A program made the position numbers and the translations under genes. From the NCBI GenBank assembly GCA_017618495.1, contig JAFZUD010000097.1:1-9701 (forward strand): DNA of 9,701 bases, in the 5' to 3' direction. Source of the stretch: Bacilli bacterium. Lineage in GTDB: Bacteria > Bacillota_I > Bacilli_A > RFN20 > CAG-826. Positions 1 to 5,290 of this stretch are shown here, in pieces. Each line of letters begins with the position of its first letter. The stretch's first letter is position 1. The notes under the pieces are model-generated. The model was not told the DNA's origin. It was given only the letters and a program-made list of their open reading frames with translations, and did not search any database.

Positions 1-2266
1 AGGAGACGATGAGAGCGGCGAGGACCAAAGTGATGATGAGTCCAAGCCACCACTGGAAGACATAAGCCTCACCAATCCAGTAGACAATGAGAGCAGCGAC
101 GTATGACATGGCAAACCACCAAAGAAGGGTGAGCCAGAAGTGTTTGCCTTTGAGTTCACCATGGGCAGCGCCGATAGCGGCAAAGCATGCGATGGTGAAG
201 AGGTTATAAACCGCAAAGCTGTAAACGCCGGCAATGTTGAGGGCGACAGAGCCTTCATCAAGACCAAGGACCGCCATTGTGGCGACGACATCCTCTTTAG
301 CGATAAGGCCGGTGATCGTGGCGACAGAATACTTCCAGCCATCCGCGCCATAAGTCCAACCGCCTTCAAGGCAGCCAAGAGGATAGAAGAAGAATTTAAG
401 TCCTTGTCCAAGGGTACCAAGGATGGACCATTCCATGTTATAGGCAAGCTCCATCTCGCCTTCTTCGTTCACGACTTCAACGAAGTATGGGTAGACATCT
501 CCGCCGAAGCTGAATGTTGCATCATGCAATGACTCGTTGAAAGCATTGTTATACCAGAAGTCCCAACCGAAGTTGCTGAAGAACCAAATGACGATGGTGC
601 AGGCAAGGATGATGGTGCAGGCTTTGACGACATAGTGCTTAAGCTTGTCCCAAAGGAGGGCTAAGACGTTACGAGCCTGTGGGAGATGATATTCCGGAAG
701 TTCCATGACAAACGGCGCAACATAATGCTCTTTGGAGAAAAGCTTTAAGAACAAAGCGAAGATGATTGCAGCGGCAATACCACCGAGATAGATAGCGAAG
801 ACGAAGATGTCCCCTGCTGCTCCCATCATTGCGCCAATGCCAGCGAGGAAAGCCCAAATTGGGGCTTTTGCGCCACAGGAGAAGCAAGTCATCAAACGGA
901 TAGTGAGGCGTTTTTCTCTATCGTCACCAAGGGTCCTCGTTGCCATGATGGCAGGAACGGAACAACCAAAGCCGGTGAGCATTGGGATGAACGCTCTTCC
1001 CGATAAACCGAACTTTTTGAAAGCGCGGTCAAGGATGAAGGCGATACGAGCCATGTATCCAGAATCTTCAAGGATAGCGATGAAGAAGAATAAGAGCATG
1101 ATCTGAGGAACGAAGCTCAAGACCGCAGAGACGCCACCTAACACGCCATCGAGGAGGAACGAAGTGTACCAAGCCTCTGGCATAACGTTTCTGAGGTTAT
1201 CAATGATAAGGGAGTCGGTAAACCACCCAAACCAAGATTGAAGGAACACGCCAAGCGACGGTATTCCATCAACTGGTTCGCCAGACATGCCGGAGAAGAA
1301 GTCGGCAGCCGCCCCTTCCATATGGACAGGGATGAAGAAGAGAGCCTCACCGAAGGTGAAGTGGAAGACAAGGAACATGATGAAGACAAAGATTGGAAGA
1401 CTCCAAATCCTATGGGTCAAAACCCTGTCGATCTTTTCAGAAGTTGTTAACTGTCTTTCTTTTGTACTAATTCCTGCCGCTTTTTCCTTTGAGACGAAAG
1501 CGCCCATGAAGTGATTGCAGATGTAGTTATATCTAGCATCGGCAATCAAGGCCTCGAAATCAGAACCAAAGGTTTCGTTTTTATAGAACTTTTTGAAAGC
1601 CATGACCATCTCAGCGATGTCTCTATGGTCTTTTGCCTCAAGTTCATCGAGTTCAATCAATTTGATGGCGTGGAATAAAGGATAGGCAACATTCTGAGCC
1701 TCGAAAGCGGCTTTAACGTTGCTGAGAAGGCTAAGAAGCTCTTTGTCTTCGATGACGGTTGAACCTTCTCTTTTATGCTTTGAAGCCTCATAGGCGACCT
1801 TCATGAGCTCATCAATGTTCTCTGCTTTGAGAGCAGAAATCTCAACGACCGGAACGCCTAGGCTCTTCGAAAGCTTATCGATTTTGATGCTGTCGCCCCT
1901 TTTGCGAAGGACATCACTCATGTTGAGAGCGACGACCATTGGGATATCGATCTCAAGCAACTGAGTAGTCAAATAAAGGTTTCTTTCGATGTTGGTTGCA
2001 TCGACGATGTTGATGATGCAATCAGGTTTCTCATCAAGGATGTAGTTTCTCGAAACGACTTCCTCGCTTGTGTACGGCGAAAGGGAATAGATGCCAGGAA
2101 GGTCGATGATGTCGATTTCTTCATCAAGCTTCTTGTAGCTTCCTTCCTTTTTATCAACGGTGACACCAGGCCAGTTACCAACGTGGGCGGTCGATCCAGT
2201 CAAAGAGTTGAATAAGGTGGTCTTTCCGGAGTTCGGATTTCCGGCTAATGCAAAACGTTTGCTCAT
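1..2266 (-). CDS. feoB: Ferrous iron transporter FeoB (3' end beyond window)
   Basis: This is the GTPase-coupled inner-membrane permease for Fe2+. I translated the minus frame from ATG at 2266 and found it open to the window edge (755 codons), so the gene is intact here apart from its last residues. The N-terminal G domain has G1 GNPNSGKTT (residues 9-17), a G2 Thr in NWPGVTV (31-37), G3 DLPG (55-58), G4 NMSD (115-118) and G5 ISA (143-145). The membrane part begins near residue 280. It has the family signature GCSVPAIMATRTL (from residue 434), a paired-Cys segment CFSCGAKAP (461-469) and the late GLIAKEDVVAT segment (AKE at 656-658), followed by hydrophobic helices. FeoB proteins are commonly 650-800 residues, so little is missing. 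ATG lies one base after the feoA stop, and GGAGG at the end of feoA serves as its ribosome site, implying coupled translation. Identification is very secure. Confidence 0.97.
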   Translation of the reverse strand, partial: MSKRFALAGNPNSGKTTLFNSLTGSTAHVGNWPGVTVDKKEGSYKKLDEEIDIIDLPGIYSLSPYTSEEVVSRNYILDEKPDCIINIVDATNIERNLYLTTQLLEIDIPMVVALNMSDVLRKRGDSIKIDKLSKSLGVPVVEISALKAENIDELMKVAYEASKHKREGSTVIEDKELLSLLSNVKAAFEAQNVAYPLFHAIKLIELDELEAKDHRDIAEMVMAFKKFYKNETFGSDFEALIADARYNYICNHFMGAFVSKEKAAGISTKERQLTTSEKIDRVLTHRIWSLPIFVFIMFLVFHFTFGEALFFIPVHMEGAAADFFSGMSGEPVDGIPSLGVFLQSWFGWFTDSLIIDNLRNVMPEAWYTSFLLDGVLGGVSAVLSFVPQIMLLFFFIAILEDSGYMARIAFILDRAFKKFGLSGRAFIPMLTGFGCSVPAIMATRTLGDDREKRLTIRLMTCFSCGAKAPIWAFLAGIGAMMGAAGDIFVFAIYLGGIAAAIIFALFLKLFSKEHYVAPFVMELPEYHLPQARNVLALLWDKLKHYVVKACTIILACTIVIWFFSNFGWDFWYNNAFNESLHDATFSFGGDVYPYFVEVVNEEGEMELAYNMEWSILGTLGQGLKFFFYPLGCLEGGWTYGADGWKYSVATITGLIAKEDVVATMAVLGLDEGSVALNIAGVYSFAVYNLFTIACFAAIGAAHGELKGKHFWLTLLWWFAMSYVAALIVYWIGEAYVFQWWLGLIITLVLAALIVS

Positions 2267-2267
2267 A

Positions 2268-2501
2268 TTAGTCCTCCACCTCTAATTCGATTAAATGGGC
2301 CTCGGACTTACGCAAGGTCAGTTCATAGCCCCTCAAGGTAACCTCGATTGGGTCCCCTAATGGAGCGAATTTTTTAACAGTGACTACGGCCCCTGGGGTG
2401 ACACCCATATCAAAGAGCCTTCTTCTTAAGCGGCCTTCACCGTTTACTTTTTTGATTTGGCCAGTCTCGCCAACTTTTAGTTTGTCTAGTTTCTTAAGCA
2501 T
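2268..2501 (-). CDS. feoA: FeoA, small SH3-like partner of FeoB
   Basis: This 77-residue cytoplasmic protein belongs to the FeoA family, which folds as an SH3-like barrel and is needed for full FeoB activity, probably by contacting its G domain. Family features are RRRLFDMGVTPGAVVTV (residues 26-42) followed by APLGDPIEVTLRGYELTLRK (46-65). Its length is typical. ATG at 2501 is preceded by an AGGAAGG ribosome site. The gene is first in a two-gene operon with feoB, separated by one base. No feoC-like gene is visible upstream. The putative iron-responsive promoter lies 130-165 bases upstream. Confidence 0.95.
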   Translation of the reverse strand: MLKKLDKLKVGETGQIKKVNGEGRLRRRLFDMGVTPGAVVTVKKFAPLGDPIEVTLRGYELTLRKSEAHLIELEVED

Positions 2502-2574
2502 GATTCCTTCCTTTCTATGCTACTAGAGTCACGGATGTCGGTTACCTTCTTCCTTCGGCCGCGACTATGCTTCG

Positions 2575-2592
2575 GTTAGTTCATCTAACTAA
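2575..2592. promoter_or_regulatory. Second dyad operator candidate in the feo leader
   Basis: GTTAGTTCATCTAACTAA can be read as GTTAG-N5-CTAAC, or as TTAGTT-N5-AACTAA. It is related to the dyad at 2617-2634 but has a spacer one base shorter, and CTAA is tandemly repeated on its right side. It lies in the transcribed leader of feoAB, so it could act as a downstream operator or as an RNA hairpin. Confidence 0.4.
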
Positions 2593-2616
2593 TTCAGAAG
2601 AACCAAAAACGATGCC

Positions 2617-2634
2617 GGTTAGACATCGCTAACC
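2617..2634. promoter_or_regulatory. Dyad operator candidate at the feo transcription start
   Basis: GGTTAGACATCGCTAACC is a perfect inverted repeat with 6-base arms and a 6-base spacer. It occupies the predicted +1 region next to the -10 box. The half-site GGTTAG is the one in the DtxR/IdeR consensus (TTAGGTTAGSCTAACCTAA). The TTAG-N6-CTAA spacing equals that between the outer-left TTAG and inner-right CTAA of that consensus. Assignment to a DtxR-family metalloregulator is inference; no regulator gene lies in the window. Confidence 0.55.
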
Positions 2635-2663
2635 AATATATACTTCACGCACCTGTCACGCAA
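2635..2663 (-). promoter_or_regulatory. Candidate sigma-70 promoter of feoAB
   Basis: Reading the minus strand, TTGCGT (2663-2658) and TATATT (2640-2635) are separated by exactly 17 bases. The start of transcription would fall near 2627, giving a leader of about 125 bases before feoA. The -10 box directly abuts a perfect dyad at 2617-2634, and another dyad sits just upstream of the -35 box. This is the arrangement expected of a repressible promoter. The -35 match is modest (TTG conserved), so this is a prediction. Confidence 0.5.
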
Positions 2664-2669
2664 GAAAAA

Positions 2670-2685
2670 GTTAGTCATGTTTAAC
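2670..2685. promoter_or_regulatory. Third, imperfect dyad upstream of the feo -35 box
   Basis: GTTAGTCATGTTTAAC matches GTTAG-N6-CTAAC with a single mismatch (TTAAC for CTAAC). It also shares CAT at the same spacer positions as the dyad at 2617-2634. It lies a few bases upstream of the predicted -35 box, so the three sites bracket the promoter. Confidence 0.4.
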
Positions 2686-2906
2686 TCTTGTCCATTCAAT
2701 CATTAAAAAGGGCATTCATGAACTTCGGCCAAAACAAAATGTAAAAATCGAAAAATGAGGACGTTTTTGCAAGGGATTTTTGACTATTTTGTTTTTCGTT
2801 GGGCGGGTTATAAGGATTTTTGATCCACTGCTTCTCAATCCGATTTTCGGTGTTCGCTTTGGATAGCAAAACTTTTTGTACTGTGTCTAATATCCACGTT
2901 TTTGAA
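2686..2906. other. AT-rich non-coding stretch between feo and the polymerase
   Basis: I see no convincing gene here. The base composition is clearly more AT-rich than the flanking genes. The plus strand holds several TTTTT runs, including a 10-base direct repeat GGATTTTTGA at 2774-2783 and 2814-2823, spaced exactly 40 bases apart. The only open frame is on the minus strand with a TTG start, and it looks like chance (see rejected items). Confidence 0.5.
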
Positions 2907-2935
2907 TTGTAAAGATTGCTAGAAAAATCTATAGC
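2907..2935 (+). promoter_or_regulatory. Weak candidate promoter for the polymerase operon
   Basis: TTGTAA (2907-2912) and TATAGC (2930-2935) are separated by 17 bases, placing a start near 2942 and giving a leader of about 75 bases. The match to consensus is moderate. I saw no Bacillus-type LexA box (CGAAC-N4-GTTCG) nearby, so SOS control is not supported by the sequence. Confidence 0.3.
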
Positions 2936-3015
2936 CGGACTCCCTTCTTTTCGAAATCGTATTTTTTCTCTTCCCAAAACCAGTTTCAATTAAGTCCCCT
3001 CGTTCGGAGACAGTT

Positions 3016-4257
3016 ATGGAGAAGGTCATTGCGATTATCGACTTGAAAAGTTTTTACGCCTCTTGTGAGTGCGCTTGCCGCCACCTCGATATTTTCAAAA
3101 CGCCTTTGGTCTGCGTAGATCCATATCGCAGCGAGAATAGCGTCGTCATGAGCGTCACTCCTTTCCTTAAGGAAAAGTATGGTTGCAGCAACGTATGCAG
3201 AAAGAAGGATCTCCCTAACGTTCCAGGAATGATTTTTGCAGTTCCACGCATGTCTTATTACCTGACGTTATCTTGCAAAGTTGTCTCCATCTTCCTCGAT
3301 TTCGTCTCCGAAGAAGACCTTCACGTCTATTCGGTTGATGAGTCCTTCCTCAACATCGGGCCATACCTAAAGATGTATCGCTGCACAGCGGAAGAACTCG
3401 TAGCGAAAATTCAAAAGACCATCTGGGACAAGCTAGGACTCCTCGCCACAGCAGGCATCGGACCGAACATGTTCTTAGCGAAAGCGGCCTTAGACAACGA
3501 GGGCAAGAAGAAAGCCCCTTATATCGCTCACTGGGACTATGAGGATGTCCCTACGAAGCTTTGGAAGATCAAACCGATCACCAAGGTCTGGAGCATTAGC
3601 GACGGCACCTCAAACCATCTAGCAAGGATTGGAATCAGGTCTCTCAAGGAACTCGCTTTAGCCCCGATTGGCCTTCTCAGAAAAGAATTCGGCATCATGG
3701 GAGACCAGCTCAAAGACCTTGCAAACGGCATCGACGAAAGCGACATCCAAAACAAATATGTCCCGCAAAACACGTCTCTTTCGTGTGGACAGACCCTGAT
3801 TCGTGGGTATTTTCCAGATGAGGCACTGCTGCTGCTAAGAGAGATGAACGACGAGCTTTCCCAAAGACTCAGGGAACAAGACGCTCTAGCGGGAAAGGTC
3901 TCAGTGTACGCCGGATACGAAGATGGGACAGCCTTCAACAAGAGCTGGACGTTGCCATACAAGACGGATGACACGGATACGTTATATGAGGCAATCGAGG
4001 ATATGTTCCTTGCTTGCACCAACAACGCGAGGATCAGAGGCCTAGGAATCTCTTATGGCTCATTTGGCAAAGCGGATTCCGTGCAGCTCTCTTTATTCGA
4101 AGACCAAGACGATCAGATAGAACGCTCAAAGCTAAACGATGCGCTCGACTCCATCCATAGGATGTTTGGCGACAACAGCGTGCTAAGAGCAAGCGCTTTG
4201 CTTAAGAACAGCACAGCGATGAGAAGAAATGAACAGATAGGAGGACACAGAAGATGA
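3016..4257 (+). CDS. UmuC-like Y-family lesion-bypass DNA polymerase
   Basis: This 413-residue protein belongs to the Y-family translesion polymerases, in the Gram-positive UmuC/UvrX/YqjW-like branch. The N-terminus reads IIDLKSFYASCEC (residues 7-19), with metal ligand D9 and the likely steric-gate aromatic Y14. The palm motif YSVDESF (105-111) carries D108 and E109. A helix-hairpin-helix-type segment follows at about 187-240 and a little-finger domain at about 253-350. QLSLF (357-361) is a textbook sliding-clamp-binding motif. As in this branch, about 50 residues follow it, ending RASALLKNSTAMRR...IGGH. ATG at 3016 has GGAG six bases upstream. The stop overlaps the next start as ATGA, so the two products are probably made together. 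The role is replication past damaged bases. DinB/Pol IV is a less good fit because of the C-terminal tail and the YolD-like neighbour. Confidence 0.92.
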   Translation: MEKVIAIIDLKSFYASCECACRHLDIFKTPLVCVDPYRSENSVVMSVTPFLKEKYGCSNVCRKKDLPNVPGMIFAVPRMSYYLTLSCKVVSIFLDFVSEEDLHVYSVDESFLNIGPYLKMYRCTAEELVAKIQKTIWDKLGLLATAGIGPNMFLAKAALDNEGKKKAPYIAHWDYEDVPTKLWKIKPITKVWSISDGTSNHLARIGIRSLKELALAPIGLLRKEFGIMGDQLKDLANGIDESDIQNKYVPQNTSLSCGQTLIRGYFPDEALLLLREMNDELSQRLREQDALAGKVSVYAGYEDGTAFNKSWTLPYKTDDTDTLYEAIEDMFLACTNNARIRGLGISYGSFGKADSVQLSLFEDQDDQIERSKLNDALDSIHRMFGDNSVLRASALLKNSTAMRRNEQIGGHRR

Positions 4258-4568
4258 GAAAAGACAGAGGAATGATGAAATGGGCGCCATATAAGTCCCT
4301 TGATTCACAAGCGGACTTCTTAATGAAGATGACCTATGACAAAGGCAAGAAACCAAAGCCACAGCTCATGGAAGATGAGGCTAGAAGAATCAACGACCTT
4401 CTTTGCTCATACCATGGCCAAAACATCGAAGTGTCCTATTACGAAAACGGCTACATCCACAAGATCGTCGGAATCATTTCAGAGATCAGCAGAACGTTCA
4501 TGTTTTTGGTGGTCGGAGGCACAAGAGTCGACCTTAGAAATCTCGTTGGTTTAAAGGAAAACAATTAG
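4254..4568 (+). CDS. YolD-like protein, partner of the Y-family polymerase
   Basis: This small 104-residue soluble protein resembles the YolD-like family. The N-terminus RKDRGMMKWAPYKSL (residues 2-16) fits the family's conserved RDRG..KW segment. KPQLMEDEARRINDLL (35-50) fits the conserved K-P-x-L...D-E helix. The rest is a compact beta-rich domain containing H69 and the repeated pattern IVGIISEI. YolD-like genes are habitually next to UmuC-like polymerases in Gram-positives. A role replacing UmuD as an accessory has been proposed, but the biochemical function is not established. An AGGAGG ribosome site lies at 4239-4244, inside the polymerase gene, and the start overlaps the polymerase stop. 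Note that the polymerase comes first here. Confidence 0.85.
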   Translation: MRKDRGMMKWAPYKSLDSQADFLMKMTYDKGKKPKPQLMEDEARRINDLLCSYHGQNIEVSYYENGYIHKIVGIISEISRTFMFLVVGGTRVDLRNLVGLKENN

Positions 4569-4592
4569 TTTTCCAATAAAAAGCGAACAACT

Positions 4593-4604
4593 CCTATTAA
4601 TAGG
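4593..4604. repeat. 12-base perfect palindrome
   Basis: CCTATTAATAGG is identical to its reverse complement. It lies 25 bases after the yolD-like stop and is followed at once by GGTGAATCCACC (4604-4615), another dyad. It could be an operator for the downstream sigma gene or part of the 3' structure of the polymerase transcript. Confidence 0.45.
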
Positions 4605-4625
4605 GTGAATCCACCTTCCGGATTT

Positions 4626-4673
4626 GGAATATCTGCAAGAGCCCCCTTTAACGTGGATATTCCTTTTGTTTCT
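4626..4673 (+). terminator. Probable terminator after the polymerase operon
   Basis: GGAATATC (4626-4633) pairs perfectly with GATATTCC (4656-4663) across a 22-base loop, followed by TTTTGTTTCT. The stem-plus-T-run arrangement suggests a Rho-independent terminator, but the 8-base stem is AT-rich and the loop is long. The right arm lies inside the predicted promoter spacer for the sigma gene, so an operator role is an alternative. Confidence 0.45.
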
Positions 4674-4678
4674 ATAAT
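4648..4678 (+). promoter_or_regulatory. Candidate promoter of the sigma/anti-sigma operon
   Basis: A perfect TATAAT (4673-4678) lies 36 bases before the sigma start codon. The best -35 is TTAACG (4648-4653) at a long 19-base spacing, so the upstream element is weak or activator-dependent. Transcription would start near 4685. I could not identify an unambiguous ECF-type (GGAAC/CGTC) promoter that would show autoregulation. Confidence 0.4.
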
Positions 4679-4714
4679 CGGCATTTGAGTTTACAATGCA
4701 GGTAGGTCAAACAC

Positions 4715-5290
4715 ATGGCTATCGATGAGCAAAAGCTTGAAAAAGCAATGGCCGCCCTTCAAAAAGGCGACAGCAACGCTCTAGGAGACATCTATGTCTT
4801 AACGAGCAAAGGTGTATTCACCTTTGTTTTACCTATTCTCCATGATTACCAATTAGCCGAAGACGTCATGCAACAGACCTATGTCAGCTGCTATGACAAT
4901 ATCCAGTCCTACCGTCTTGGCACAAGCGCTAGGAACTGGCTTTTGACGATTGCCAAGAACGCCGCACTAAGCGAACTCAAAAAGAGAAACCGCGAAGTCT
5001 CTTACGATTTCACTCAAGAGCCATCGTCCAATGGCGTCTATTTCCTTGGTGACGTCGAATCGCCAACCATCGCGATCGCCAACAAGGTTTTAGCCGAAGA
5101 CGAATTCAACATCCTTATGCTTTACGCAGTCGGCGACTACAAGCACCGCGAAATCGCTGACATCCTCCATCTTCCTTTAGGAACCGTCACCTGGAAATAC
5201 TCCATGGCCCTCAAGAAGGTCAAAGCGGCCCTCGAAGATTCACAGACCGAATATGAAAGAGAACACGAACTTGGTTATAAAAACGCCTGA
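4715..5290 (+). CDS. ECF-type (sigma-70 family) RNA polymerase sigma factor
   Basis: This 191-residue protein has the two-domain ECF layout, lacking sigma regions 1 and 3. Region 2 covers about residues 18-95, with DYQLAEDVMQQTYVSCYDNI (44-63) as region 2.1-2.2 and the aromatic/basic ARNWLLTIAKNAALSELKKR (72-91) as the -10 recognition helix area. Region 4 covers about 128-175, with helix-turn-helix HREIADILHLPLGTV (144-158) and a recognition helix TWKYSMALKKVK. Most ECF factors have GTVK/RSR at that point. The T-W-K-Y here is unusual and may alter -35 specificity. ATG at 4715 has AGGT at 4704-4707. The 3' end overlaps the next gene by 38 bases, typical of a sigma factor and its inhibitor made in proportion. 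The target genes are unknown. Confidence 0.9.
   Translation: MAIDEQKLEKAMAALQKGDSNALGDIYVLTSKGVFTFVLPILHDYQLAEDVMQQTYVSCYDNIQSYRLGTSARNWLLTIAKNAALSELKKRNREVSYDFTQEPSSNGVYFLGDVESPTIAIANKVLAEDEFNILMLYAVGDYKHREIADILHLPLGTVTWKYSMALKKVKAALEDSQTEYEREHELGYKNA

Noticed and set aside
140..1514. Several plus-strand open frames opposite feoB
   Set aside because: The minus frame translates as uninterrupted FeoB with all family motifs; the plus frames are shadows.
2605..2628. Hairpin CGATG...CATCG followed by TTTTT in the feo leader, as a possible attenuator
   Set aside because: The stem is only five bases and would begin almost at the predicted transcription start, too early for termination; the dyad is better explained as an operator.
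2502..2630. Metal-sensing riboswitch (NiCo/czcD type) in the feo leader
   Set aside because: I looked for the conserved purine-rich junction elements of that class and did not find them; only simple hairpins are present.
2696..2989. 97-codon minus-strand open frame between feoA and the polymerase
   Set aside because: It begins with TTG, although GAGGGG lies upstream. The translation is Lys/Asn/Phe-rich without domain or membrane pattern, as expected from AT-rich spacer, and it lies antisense to the polymerase promoter region. A small gene cannot be fully excluded.
3000..3015. GTTCG near the polymerase start as a LexA (SOS) half-site
   Set aside because: The partner half at the required four-base spacing is absent.
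3537..4025. 162-codon minus-strand open frame inside the polymerase gene
   Set aside because: It is fully antisense to a conserved Y-family polymerase, and its Ser-rich composition is typical of a shadow frame.
4255..5290. TGA read as Trp (code 4)
   Set aside because: Trp is encoded by TGG throughout, and TGA makes sensible stops with overlapping downstream starts for two genes.
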